DNA of 64,000 nucleotides from an uncultured Roseburia sp. (lineage in GTDB: Bacteria > Bacillota > Clostridia > Lachnospirales > Lachnospiraceae), in the NCBI GenBank assembly GCA_947644305.1, contig CANRYS010000007.1, positions 62,001-126,000 on the forward strand, in the 5' to 3' direction. The notes below the pieces were generated by a model. That model searched no databases. It was not told the DNA's origin and was given only the letters and a program-made list of their open reading frames with translations. The translations under genes and the position numbers were made by a program. Below are positions 1 to 9,189 of the stretch, one piece after another (the first letter of the stretch is position 1; each line of letters opens with the position of its first letter).

Positions 1-15
1 TAAGAACGATTGACG

Positions 16-51
16 TAGTGTATGTTATAGCAGATGCCATAGCATACACTA
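16..51. other. imperfect hairpin upstream of the first gene
   Basis: The arm beginning TAGTGTATG at 16 pairs with CATACACTA ending at 51, with two G-U type positions further in. It lies in the leader of the signal peptidase-like gene. A weak run of T follows, so it could be the terminator of a gene lying before the window or a leader hairpin. Seen directly; the role is inferred. Confidence 0.4.
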
Positions 52-74
52 TGTTTGCTTTACGGGGAATATAT

Positions 75-698
75 ATGAATCTGAATTTTGAAGAAGAGAT
101 CAAGAAAAATAATAGAAAAAAGATAGTAAAAGAATGCCTGATCTGGCTAATCGAGATCATCGTTGTTATCTTAGTGGCATTTTTGATCGTGAATGTATGT
201 TTTAGGAGGACGAGCACAATTGGTTCTGCCATGGAGCCGACGCTGTATAATGGCGAAGAGGTGATTTTGAATACAAAAGCATATCTTATCTTTTCGCCGG
301 GACGGGAAGATGTGATTGCTTTTTATGATAAAGAGGATGTAGACAGTGATGGGGAGGAACCTTTGCTTACCTTCCGACGTGTCATCGGATTACCGGGAGA
401 AAAGGTGCAGATCGCAGAGGGAAAGATCTGGATTGACGGAAAAGAATGGAAGGAAAAATATACGTATCTGCCAATCGCTGCTACTGGAATTGCAGAACAG
501 GAAATTACATTGGGAGAAGATGAGTATTTTGTCCTGTGTGATTCGCGGGTGGATACAAATGACAGCAGAAATGCGGCGTTTGGAAATGTGAAGAGATCTC
601 AGATTGTGGGAAAGGTTTCCTTTAAATACAAACCATTTTCCAGAGTGACAGGTCCGGACAGCAAAGCGTACGAAACAGAAAAACCAAAGGAGAAGTGA
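75..698 (+). CDS. signal peptidase I-like protein, predicted catalytically inactive
   Basis: This 207-residue protein has the type I signal peptidase architecture: a short cytoplasmic N-terminus, one membrane segment at about residues 22-41, then an S26 fold with GSAMEPTL, RRVIGLPGE and LGEDEYFVL boxes. In active enzymes the residue just before the Met of the first box is the catalytic Ser and the residue before RVIGLPG is the catalytic Lys. Here these are Ala52 and Arg101, and the usual GDNR box reads CDSR. It therefore should not cleave preproteins by the Ser/Lys mechanism. The start at 75 follows GGGGA; an in-frame upstream extension to 18 lacks a ribosome site. rbgA follows after 4 bp and an intact paralogue lies just beyond it. 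It could act as a scaffold, a competitor or a relic. Fold assignment is firm; the function is inferred. Confidence 0.85.
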   Translation: MNLNFEEEIKKNNRKKIVKECLIWLIEIIVVILVAFLIVNVCFRRTSTIGSAMEPTLYNGEEVILNTKAYLIFSPGREDVIAFYDKEDVDSDGEEPLLTFRRVIGLPGEKVQIAEGKIWIDGKEWKEKYTYLPIAATGIAEQEITLGEDEYFVLCDSRVDTNDSRNAAFGNVKRSQIVGKVSFKYKPFSRVTGPDSKAYETEKPKEK

Positions 699-702
699 GA
701 TT

Positions 703-1554
703 ATGCATTTTCAATGGTATCCAGGTCATATGACAAAGGCAAAGAGAGCAATGCAGGAGGATATCCGGCTGATCGATGTGGTGATCGAACTAGTGGATGC
801 CAGGATTCCTCTCAGCAGTAAGAACCCTGATATCGATACTCTTGCAAATGGAAAATCAAGAATCCTGCTCTTAAACAAGGCGGATATGGCAGACGACAGA
901 GTCACGCAGGACTGGAAAAATTATTACGAATCAAAAGGGTATTTTGTCATAGCGGTAAATTCGACTAAAAGAAATGAATTAAAGGCTGTGAACCAATTGA
1001 TTCAGAAGGCATGTAAGGAAAAAATAGAGAGGGACCGCAAAAGAGGAATTCTCAACCGTCCGATCCGGGCGATGATCGTCGGGATTCCCAATGTAGGAAA
1101 GTCGACGTTTATCAACAGCTTTGCGGGCAGAGCCTGTACGAAAACCGGCAATCGGCCGGGAGTGACGAAGGGAAAACAATGGATACGTCTGAATAAGCAG
1201 GTAGAACTGCTGGATACGCCGGGAATCCTGTGGCCCAAATTTGAGGATCAGACGGTGGGACTTCGTCTGGCATTTATCGGTTCCATAAAAGATGAACTGT
1301 TACAGAGGGTTGAGATTTCCCTAGATTTTATCGATTTTATGCTGGAACGATATCCGGGGAAACTGGCAGAGTTTTATGGAAGAAAAGAAGAGGGAACGGA
1401 TGTAGAGATCCTAAAGGGCATTGGAGAGATAAGAAAATGTCTGAAAAAGGGAGAAGAGGTGGATCTGGAAAAGACGGCGGCACTTCTTCTGGATGATTTT
1501 CGTAATGCCCGACTGGGAAGGATTTCCCTGGAATTTCCAGAATTGGAAGGATAG
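703..1554 (+). CDS. rbgA: ribosome biogenesis GTPase RbgA (YlqF)
   Basis: This is a 283-residue circularly permuted GTPase. The motif order is G4 (NKAD, about residue 59) first, then G1 (GIPNVGKST, about residue 128), then G3 (DTPG, about residue 172), which is diagnostic of the YlqF/RbgA class. The family drives a late step of 50S subunit assembly in Bacillus. The N-terminus (HFQWYPGHMTKAKR) is the conserved RbgA start, and AAGGAG precedes the ATG. It sits 4 bp after the inactive signal peptidase gene and 24 bp before an active one, so the three are probably one operon. In related genomes this block follows rplS, which would lie just outside the window. Length is normal. Confidence 0.95.
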   Translation: MHFQWYPGHMTKAKRAMQEDIRLIDVVIELVDARIPLSSKNPDIDTLANGKSRILLLNKADMADDRVTQDWKNYYESKGYFVIAVNSTKRNELKAVNQLIQKACKEKIERDRKRGILNRPIRAMIVGIPNVGKSTFINSFAGRACTKTGNRPGVTKGKQWIRLNKQVELLDTPGILWPKFEDQTVGLRLAFIGSIKDELLQRVEISLDFIDFMLERYPGKLAEFYGRKEEGTDVEILKGIGEIRKCLKKGEEVDLEKTAALLLDDFRNARLGRISLEFPELEG

Positions 1555-1578
1555 ATTGGAACTACGGGAGTTGAGAAA

Positions 1579-2406
1579 ATGGATGATAACAGAACAGTGA
1601 GTGAAGAAATTGAGGAAAGTTTACGGATATGTGAGGAGCTGTTAAGTCAAAATCTGAATTTTGTACCGGAGAAACCTCCATTTTTAGAGGAATTGCAAGA
1701 GACGGAAAAACTTCAATTAGCAGAAGATCTGGAAGAGTTAGAAAAGGTGGAACCAGAGAAAAAGCCAGAGCCAATTTCAGAACCAGAACAATATGAGACC
1801 GTGCAGCCACTTTGGAGAGGGGAGGAGTTCCAAAAGCAGCCCGCGGAGCAGGATGTGGGGGAAAAGCCGGAGAAGAAAGAGCACGGCATAAGGAGGACCA
1901 TAATCTGCATTCTGGTCTGTGCCGTGATCGCAGTGACCGCTGCTATCCTGATTTCCAGCTTTGTGGCAAACTATACGACGGTGGAAGGAAGTTCCATGGA
2001 ACCGGAGCTTGCCAGCGGAGATCAACTGGTGGTAGAGAAAATCAGTTACCTCACCGGAAAACCGCAGCGCTATGATGTGATTGTATTTGAATTTAATGAA
2101 ACTACCAAATATATCAAGCGCGTGATCGGACTTCCAGGAGAAACGGTGCGCATTGATGAGGAAGGGAAGATCTATATAAATGACTGCGCTGTTTTTGATG
2201 AATATGGAAGCGGCGTAATAGAGGATGCGGGGATTGCAAAGAACAATGTAAAGTTGGGAGAGGACGAATATTTTGTGCTGGGAGATAACCGAAATGCCAG
2301 CAAGGACAGCAGAAGTTCCGAGGTGGGGATGGTTAAAGGGGATCAGATCATAGGAAAGGCCTGGCTTCGTGTGCTGCCCTGGGAAACTTTTGGAATGATT
2401 CAATAA
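1579..2406 (+). CDS. lepB: signal peptidase I with a long acidic cytoplasmic N-terminus
   Basis: This 275-residue type I signal peptidase removes signal peptides from exported proteins at the outer face of the membrane. The catalytic Ser139 (GSSMEPEL) and Lys180 (YIKRVIGLPGE) are present, as is the GDNR-SKDSR box. About 100 residues rich in Glu and Pro precede the single membrane segment (about 106-130). Such an extension is unusual in Firmicute enzymes, which normally start about 10-20 residues before the membrane helix. GGGAGTTGAG precedes the ATG. It is one of three S26 paralogues in the window and lies beside the inactive one. The function of the acidic tail is unknown; it might bind a partner at the cytoplasmic face. 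Confidence 0.93.
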   Translation: MDDNRTVSEEIEESLRICEELLSQNLNFVPEKPPFLEELQETEKLQLAEDLEELEKVEPEKKPEPISEPEQYETVQPLWRGEEFQKQPAEQDVGEKPEKKEHGIRRTIICILVCAVIAVTAAILISSFVANYTTVEGSSMEPELASGDQLVVEKISYLTGKPQRYDVIVFEFNETTKYIKRVIGLPGETVRIDEEGKIYINDCAVFDEYGSGVIEDAGIAKNNVKLGEDEYFVLGDNRNASKDSRSSEVGMVKGDQIIGKAWLRVLPWETFGMIQ

Positions 2407-2487
2407 GTTCTAACAGACTTTGTTTGCATAACTTGGCATGTGCCGGAAGCATGCACAGAAATTATGATAGATTGACAGGAGAAGGGA

Positions 2488-2976
2488 ATGGAGATAGAAA
2501 AAAAATTTTTGATTTCGAAAATTCCAGAGAATCTGGACCAATGGAAATCTTCTGTGATCCAACAGGGGTATCTGTGTACGGATCCCGTGATTCGGATTCG
2601 CAGAATGGACGATCAGTATATCTTGACTTATAAGTCTAAGCACGGTGTACAAAAAGTAGCAGGAGTCTGTATCAATCAGGAAGAGGAAATGTCTCTGACC
2701 AAGGATTCCTACCAGCATCTGATAGGAAAGATCGATGGTGTTCTGATCGAGAAAACCAGGTATACGTTGCATTATCCATCGGGCGGCCGGACTTATAAGA
2801 TCGAACTGGATATCTTTCATGGGCATTACGAGGGATTGGTGCTGGCGGAGGTAGAATTCCCTTCCAAAGAAGAGGCAGATCAATTTATTCCTCCGGACTG
2901 GTTTTCAGAAAATGTCAGCGATGACTGCCGTTATTCCAATGCCTATCTGGCAGCAAATAGCGAATTGATGCACTAG
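2488..2976 (+). CDS. CYTH domain protein (triphosphate tunnel metalloenzyme family)
   Basis: The 162-residue protein starts with EIEKKF, the ExExK signature of CYTH/TTM proteins, whose eight-stranded tunnel binds triphosphate-containing substrates with a divalent metal. Further charged strand motifs follow: RIRRMDDQYILTYKSK near residue 36, EKTRYTL near 88, YKIELDIFHG near 104 and LAEVEFPS near 118. The family includes inorganic triphosphatases and adenylate cyclase class IV; the sequence does not say which activity applies here. GGAGAAGG precedes the ATG. It stands alone between the second lepB and a secreted hydrolase gene. Family assignment is strong; the substrate is unknown. Confidence 0.88.
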   Translation: MEIEKKFLISKIPENLDQWKSSVIQQGYLCTDPVIRIRRMDDQYILTYKSKHGVQKVAGVCINQEEEMSLTKDSYQHLIGKIDGVLIEKTRYTLHYPSGGRTYKIELDIFHGHYEGLVLAEVEFPSKEEADQFIPPDWFSENVSDDCRYSNAYLAANSELMH

Positions 2977-3031
2977 CTTCATGGCATTGTGACAGAAGCG
3001 TGATAGATCAAATATTGTTCTATATATATCA

Positions 3032-3060
3032 TTGGGATATGGCATGTTCTGTTGTATACT
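3032..3060 (+). promoter_or_regulatory. sigma-A type promoter of the SGNH hydrolase gene
   Basis: TTGGGA at 3032-3037, a 17-bp spacer and TATACT at 3055-3060. Transcription would start near 3067 and give a leader of about 155 nt containing the hairpin at 3082-3130. Confidence 0.55.
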
Positions 3061-3081
3061 AAAAGAAATAATTTAATTTAG

Positions 3082-3130
3082 CAACTGTCCAGCATCGGGG
3101 CTAGATTTCGTCCGTGGCGCTGGACAGTTG
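3082..3130 (+). promoter_or_regulatory. long leader hairpin, unassigned
   Basis: CAACTGTCCAGC at 3082-3093 pairs perfectly with GCTGGACAGTTG at 3119-3130. The 25-nt loop contains further short GC pairing. It sits about 15 nt after the predicted start site and is not followed by a T run on the + strand, so it is not a normal terminator for the upstream gene. It does not match a riboswitch I can name. Confidence 0.5.
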
Positions 3131-3221
3131 TTAATTTAAAAAATAAGAATTCAGGCTGATAACAAGCAATATCCATCTTATGTGAGACATATTGCAAAAA
3201 GCCAAAAAAGGAGATGGCGAC

Positions 3222-5303
3222 ATGCTGAAAGAGACAAATAAGCGGATTCTGTCCATAGCGATGGCATTTGTTATGGCGGGTTCCTGTGTTTTTGGGGCAC
3301 TGGCGGAACCCACAGATTCCCAGGCGGCAAAAAAACCAAAATTAAAAACCAAATCTGTATCGTTGTATGTAGGAAAGAAAAAGACGATCCAGATTACAGG
3401 GAAAAGAAAAAAGGCGAAGTACACCTTCAAGGCTTCCAACAAAAAGATCAAGGTGAGTAAGAAGGGGGTCATAACGGCGGTAAAGAAGGGAACAGCGAAA
3501 GTAAAGGTCAGTGAGACCTATAAGAAGAAAAAGAAAACCATCGGGACTGTTAAAGTAACGGTAAAGGCGAAAGCGGTGCCGAAAAAAACCGTGATTCCAC
3601 CGGTTTCAGCGCCACCGGTAGTAAGTGCCTCGGCAACGCCGACAGCAAGTGCACCGGCAGTGCAGTCCGAAGCACCCACCGTGGAGCCAACTCCAGTGGT
3701 CAGACCGACGATAGAGCCTGCCTATGAAACGAAGACGCTGGATTTTGAAGGCAGCACGAGTAAAGTCGTGGAGTCGGAACTTACGGTACCATTAGAAAAA
3801 GCGATGCTTTACGGCGGGTTGTGTACCGTGACTGCTGAGTTTACCCAGGAGACGGGAAGTGCACAGGATATCTCCGTCGGCTACGACGGCATATATCTGA
3901 GCTTTAAAAAGAATGGTGCATACATAGACAAAAATTCTTTTAAGGATGAAGCCATGTCAGATGCCCAGACCTTTAGCTGCCCGAATGGGGAGAAGACGAA
4001 GAAGGAGTTTACTTTTGAGGTACCGAAATACTCAAAAGATTTTAATCTTAAATTCAGCGGGGCAGGAACGTTCACAGTGGATAACGTAACTGTTAAAACC
4101 CAGCCATTTGCCAGTGCGGATTACGCTTCCATGGTGGCGAATTCTACTGCTTCCACAGGCAATAATGCCAGGATCAAAAAGGCGATTGCAAAAGCACAGG
4201 CGGGTGAGGATGTGACCATCGCTTATCTCGGCGGCTCTATTACAGAGGGATTCGCTGCATCGGAGACAGACAACGGTGACTGTTATGCGGAGACCTCTTA
4301 CAAGCAGTTCAAAAAGATATTTGGCGCCGGAGACGGGAGTAATGTACATTTCATCAATGCGGGCATGAGTGGAACACCGTCTTCCCTTGGTATCGTGAGA
4401 TATCAGCGCGATGTGCTGGATCAGATGAAGACAGGTGAGTATCCAGATATTCTTTTTATTGATTTTGCAGTAAATGACGGTATGGATGACGGGGATACGT
4501 ATGAGAGCATCATCCGTACTGCCTTGGAGCAGGGATCTGCGGTTGTGCTTATGTTTGTACTTTATATGGGCGGATGCACTCATGAAGATAAATATGCCAA
4601 GTTGTATAGAAAACATTATGATCTTGCCATGGTGAGTCCGGCACAGGGGATGGCTTCCTGCAAGAAAGAAGAGTTCGATAAGTGGTTCTATTGGATCGAA
4701 GGAAATACCGACACTTCTTATGGGCATCCTGACGTGGGTGGTCACAGGTATATGGCGGATTGTATCACAAATATGTTTTTAACAATTGATCAGGAGGATG
4801 AAGAGGAGGATAATATCGTTGATATCAATGATATTACTCCAAAAACCAGCGATACATTCCAGGGAATGAAGACGCTGTTGTCTTCCACGGATCTTTCCCA
4901 GAATCCATCAGTGAAATCCGTTGATCCGGGCAGCTTCTCGATGTTGACAGACAGCGCCCAGAATACACTGCAGTATATCAAGGATGGAATAGAAAAGATG
5001 CAGTGGTTCCCGGATGTGTGGATGCACACATCATCCACAGGAAGTGACAGTTTCAAGGCGACGATCAACTGTCGAAGCCTCATTATCGCATATAAGATGC
5101 CGTCTGGTAATTCTTCCGGAAAAGCGGATTGTTACATCGATGGAAAGCGGGTTGGAACGATGGGCGGCAGCGGCTGGAACAATGCTGGTCTGCTCCGTGC
5201 ACTCCAAGAAGATGAAGTGAAGGAACATGAACTGGAGATCCGTATGCAGGATGGGGACGAAAACAAACCGTTCACAATATTTGCGATCGGATATTGCGAC
5301 TAA
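3222..5303 (+). CDS. secreted SGNH/GDSL hydrolase with BIG2-like and carbohydrate-binding-like domains
   Basis: The protein has 693 residues. A signal peptide (about 1-35) is followed by a very Lys-rich bacterial Ig-like domain (BIG2 type, ending ITAVKKGTAKVKV), a Pro/Ala/Thr/Ser linker (about 120-165), a beta-rich region that looks like a carbohydrate-binding module (about 170-295), and an SGNH catalytic domain. The catalytic blocks are GGSITEG, NAGMSGTPSSLG, DFAVND and HPDVGGH. A second beta-rich domain follows to the C-terminus. SGNH enzymes of this type usually deacylate polysaccharides, so a cell-surface or extracellular esterase acting on host or dietary glycans is likely. The start at 3222 follows AAAGGAG; an earlier in-frame TTG at 3192 has no ribosome site. 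The gene has its own promoter and terminator. The substrate is not determinable here. Confidence 0.82.
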   Translation: MLKETNKRILSIAMAFVMAGSCVFGALAEPTDSQAAKKPKLKTKSVSLYVGKKKTIQITGKRKKAKYTFKASNKKIKVSKKGVITAVKKGTAKVKVSETYKKKKKTIGTVKVTVKAKAVPKKTVIPPVSAPPVVSASATPTASAPAVQSEAPTVEPTPVVRPTIEPAYETKTLDFEGSTSKVVESELTVPLEKAMLYGGLCTVTAEFTQETGSAQDISVGYDGIYLSFKKNGAYIDKNSFKDEAMSDAQTFSCPNGEKTKKEFTFEVPKYSKDFNLKFSGAGTFTVDNVTVKTQPFASADYASMVANSTASTGNNARIKKAIAKAQAGEDVTIAYLGGSITEGFAASETDNGDCYAETSYKQFKKIFGAGDGSNVHFINAGMSGTPSSLGIVRYQRDVLDQMKTGEYPDILFIDFAVNDGMDDGDTYESIIRTALEQGSAVVLMFVLYMGGCTHEDKYAKLYRKHYDLAMVSPAQGMASCKKEEFDKWFYWIEGNTDTSYGHPDVGGHRYMADCITNMFLTIDQEDEEEDNIVDINDITPKTSDTFQGMKTLLSSTDLSQNPSVKSVDPGSFSMLTDSAQNTLQYIKDGIEKMQWFPDVWMHTSSTGSDSFKATINCRSLIIAYKMPSGNSSGKADCYIDGKRVGTMGGSGWNNAGLLRALQEDEVKEHELEIRMQDGDENKPFTIFAIGYCD

Positions 5304-5331
5304 ACTAGAAAATGTAAGTTTCAAATAAAAG

Positions 5332-5377
5332 AAAAAATGCTTTTGTGAAGCCGTGAGGTTTTGCGAGAGCATTTTTT
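5332..5377 (+). terminator. intrinsic terminator after the SGNH hydrolase gene
   Basis: AAAAAATGCT at 5332-5341 pairs with AGCATTTTTT ending at 5377, with the T run forming part of the stem and tail. Confidence 0.75.
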
Positions 5378-5455
5378 TATCGTTGATTTGTAGGGTATAG
5401 ATACCTGTTCTGGCTGCCAGTTGAAAAAATCCGCTGGTACAGGCGGAAAAAAATC

Positions 5456-5484
5456 TTGTATCTGTGAAAAAATTATTATATAAT
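5456..5484 (+). promoter_or_regulatory. sigma-A type promoter of gdhA
   Basis: TTGTAT at 5456-5461, a 17-bp spacer, and a consensus TATAAT at 5479-5484. The start would be about 25 nt before the AAGGAGG-preceded ATG, so the leader is short. Confidence 0.75.
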
Positions 5485-5513
5485 ATTTTTGATATTATTA
5501 TAAGGAGGAATGA

Positions 5514-6851
<1,338 letters not shown>

Positions 6852-6873
6852 CTTGCCAATAAAATACATCCAG

Positions 6874-6911
6874 AATCCTCACAGAGAGAAAACTTTCTGT
6901 GGGGATTTTTT
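6874..6911 (+). terminator. intrinsic terminator after gdhA
   Basis: AATCCTCACAGA at 6874-6885 pairs with TCTGTGGGGATT at 6896-6907 (one G-T), followed by a T run. Confidence 0.85.
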
Positions 6912-6921
6912 CGCTTGGCGG

Positions 6922-6951
6922 CGCATTTCACAACCATGAAACGGCATTTCA
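6922..6951 (+). promoter_or_regulatory. direct repeat, candidate LytTR-binding site
   Basis: GCATTTCA occurs at 6923-6930 and again at 6944-6951, a period of exactly 21 bp (two helical turns). LytTR-domain regulators typically bind two about 9-bp direct repeats on one face of the helix. The second repeat ends 11 bp before the -35 box of the promoter for the LytTR regulator gene, the usual position for an activator. Seen in sequence; binding is inferred. Confidence 0.5.
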
Positions 6952-6962
6952 TAGCCTGCTTA

Positions 6963-6991
6963 TTGTACTGGCGGAAAAAAAGTGATAAAAT
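6963..6991 (+). promoter_or_regulatory. promoter of the two-component operon
   Basis: TTGTAC at 6963-6968, a 17-bp spacer and TAAAAT at 6986-6991, placed about 25 bp before the regulator start codon. Confidence 0.6.
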
Positions 6992-7014
6992 ATTGTTTTT
7001 CAGGAGGTGATTAT

Positions 7015-7725
7015 GTGGTTCACATAGGGATCTGTGACGATGAACGACATATGTCTGATACAATTCGGGCGATGGTTTCTGGTTTTTTCCGGGAAAAAAA
7101 TATAGAAATTATCATTTTGCAGTTTTCTAGTGGAGAGGAATTATTAAGATATGATAGGCAAATAGATATTTTGTTTTTAGATATTCAGATGAAGGGGATC
7201 GACGGAATAGAGACAGCAAGGAAGCTGCGCTGTCGCAAGTTTAAAGGGATTCTGATCTTTATAACGGTTCTGAAGGAAATGGTATTTCAGTCCTTTGAGG
7301 TACAGCCTTATGATTATCTGCTAAAGCCCATCGAAGAACAATATTTTGAAAAAATGATGGAGCGTCTTCTGGGTTCCATGAGAAATGCCAGTGAGGAAAA
7401 TTTACTTATTCAAAAGGGATATGAGAGCCGGATTATTTCTATCGAGGATATTGTCTTTTGTGAGATCATCGACAGAAAGATCTATCTGCATTTGGCATCC
7501 TCCGAGGTGATTGATTATTATGACCGGATTGAGAATCTAGAAAAAAAACTGGACCACAGTTTTTTTCGATGTCATAGGAGTTTCCTGATCCATTTAAAGT
7601 ATTTGAAGGGATATAAAAATGGTACAGCATACATGGAAAATGGCAGGGAAATACCTGTGTCACGTCTGCGGAGCAAAGAATTTTCCAATGTGATTCTGCA
7701 TTATATGAAGTGTGAAAACGAATAG
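7015..7725 (+). CDS. LytTR-family response regulator (AgrA/VirR type)
   Basis: The 236-residue protein has an N-terminal receiver domain and a C-terminal LytTR DNA-binding domain. In the receiver, the acidic pair is in CDDE at about residues 7-10, the phosphoacceptor Asp is in ILFLDIQMKG near residue 56, and the conserved Lys is in YDYLLKP near 104. The LytTR domain (about 130-230) contains the typical SFFRCHRSFLIHLKYL segment. Such regulators commonly control surface, bacteriocin or quorum-sensing genes. The start is GTG at 7015, chosen because CAGGAGGTGA sits at ideal distance; the nearby ATG at 7012 runs straight into a stop. The kinase gene follows. A direct repeat upstream suggests autoregulation. 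Confidence 0.9.
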   Translation: MVHIGICDDERHMSDTIRAMVSGFFREKNIEIIILQFSSGEELLRYDRQIDILFLDIQMKGIDGIETARKLRCRKFKGILIFITVLKEMVFQSFEVQPYDYLLKPIEEQYFEKMMERLLGSMRNASEENLLIQKGYESRIISIEDIVFCEIIDRKIYLHLASSEVIDYYDRIENLEKKLDHSFFRCHRSFLIHLKYLKGYKNGTAYMENGREIPVSRLRSKEFSNVILHYMKCENE

Positions 7726-7775
7726 TGGAATGGTATGTAATGCTTGAAAAAATATGCCAGGCTGGAGGATGTGGG

Positions 7776-9128
7776 ATGTCGGATTATATGGATTTTTTTA
7801 ATATATTTGTGATGGGAAGCATACAGATCCTTATGGGGTTTTATTTCCTTACTCGGTTTTTAAAAAAGAAAGTAAATTACCTGTATTTTTTCCTGTTTAC
7901 AGCCGCCGGATTTGTTATTATAAGTGGGATTCCGTCAGGAAGTATTATTGAGTTTGCGGTATATGTTTTCATGCTGATTGCTGGCGGGATTTTTATATGC
8001 CATGGGGACCGGGAGTCCGTCATATTATATGCGGCACTGACAGTTGAGATCATACAGTTAAGTTACGGAATGATAAATTCTCTTCTGACTATTTTATCCC
8101 CTTGGATGTTTTCTTTTGATCGTAAGTGGGCGGGTATTGTATTTATGGTATCTGGGAATTTGTTATCCTGCCTTCTAGCAGTTTTCTGTTATCGTATTGT
8201 ATTGCGTTATTTTTCCTTTTATGATACGATAAAAAAGAGATATGAACTTATAATCCTAACACCGATCGTCATGATATTTTTCATGGAGCATTATATTAGT
8301 TCGGTGATTTATGAAAACCTCAATATCTCAGATGAAAATGGAGCCACATGGTATAAAAATCACGTTCAGTTGTTGATCATACAGTTTCTGGGAATGGTAA
8401 GTCTGTTCTGTATTATGTTCTCCTATAAGAAACTGTTGGAAAATTTTCATTTGAGTACAGAATTATCCCTGTTGGAACAACAGGAACACTCCTTGAACCA
8501 GTATGTGGAGGAAGTAAAGGCCCGGTATGAGAAAACAAGATCATTTCGCCATGATATAAAGAACCATATATCTGTGGTAAAAGAGCTTTTGCGGAAGGGA
8601 AAATCAAAACAAGCTCTAAATTATATTGGAGATATGGAGAGCATGACGATAGAATTGACATTTCCATGCAGTACAAATAATCCGGTGGTGGATATGCTGG
8701 TGGGAAATAAACTGGGAATAGCGGTCAAATTAGGAATCGATGTCCATTGTTCTCTGATTCTTCCTTATCCTTGTCTGATACGTGACATTGATTTTTGCGT
8801 GATCCTGTCAAATGCTCTGGACAATGCCATTCATGCCTGCAAAAATATGGATCATGGAGAAGAAAAATATATCCGGGTGACAGGGCGCATTCAAGGAGAT
8901 TTTATTCTGCTGGAGGTTGAAAACAGCTTTCAAGGAGAGAATCTGTCTAGAAGGGGGACGGGTCTGTCCAATATAAAAGCGGTAGCTGAAAAGTATCATG
9001 GTGCCATGAGTATAAAGACAGAGGGGGCCATATTTCTTCTCAGCGTACTGCTGATCATTCCACAGCATTCAGAAAACAGTTCACAGCAAAACGATTCATT
9101 TGACGGGGCAGACAGCCGAAGAATATAG
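7776..9128 (+). CDS. sensor histidine kinase, AgrC-like GHKL type
   Basis: The 450-residue protein has six or so membrane segments in the first 210 residues. A coiled-coil linker then leads to the H-box RHDIKNHI near residue 265 and a GHKL ATP-binding domain with an N-box (NALDNAIHA, near 350) and a glycine box (GTGLSNIKA). This is the layout of AgrC/NatK-type kinases that sense peptides or other ligands through the membrane domain. It pairs with the preceding LytTR regulator, whose stop codon is 50 bp upstream. ATG 7776 is preferred because GGAGG precedes it; an in-frame GTG at 7725 would add 17 residues. No peptide-pheromone precursor or AgrB-like protease gene is visible nearby, so the ligand is unknown. 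Confidence 0.88.
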   Translation: MSDYMDFFNIFVMGSIQILMGFYFLTRFLKKKVNYLYFFLFTAAGFVIISGIPSGSIIEFAVYVFMLIAGGIFICHGDRESVILYAALTVEIIQLSYGMINSLLTILSPWMFSFDRKWAGIVFMVSGNLLSCLLAVFCYRIVLRYFSFYDTIKKRYELIILTPIVMIFFMEHYISSVIYENLNISDENGATWYKNHVQLLIIQFLGMVSLFCIMFSYKKLLENFHLSTELSLLEQQEHSLNQYVEEVKARYEKTRSFRHDIKNHISVVKELLRKGKSKQALNYIGDMESMTIELTFPCSTNNPVVDMLVGNKLGIAVKLGIDVHCSLILPYPCLIRDIDFCVILSNALDNAIHACKNMDHGEEKYIRVTGRIQGDFILLEVENSFQGENLSRRGTGLSNIKAVAEKYHGAMSIKTEGAIFLLSVLLIIPQHSENSSQQNDSFDGADSRRI

Positions 9129-9189
9129 TGAAGGGCAGAACTTTATGGAGGAATACTGCTTGATTATATAAATTTAAGGAGGCAGGCTT

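Noticed and set aside
1777-2403. 208-codon antisense frame over the second signal peptidase gene
   Set aside because: It lies wholly opposite a gene with intact catalytic motifs and has no ribosome site or recognisable domain.
3067-3221. Known riboswitch in the leader of the SGNH hydrolase gene
   Set aside because: The hairpin was compared by eye with c-di-GMP, SAM, purine and preQ1 patterns; none of their conserved cores is present.
4032-4745. 237-codon antisense frame over the SGNH hydrolase gene
   Set aside because: Opposite a clear catalytic domain; composition is that of a complementary shadow.
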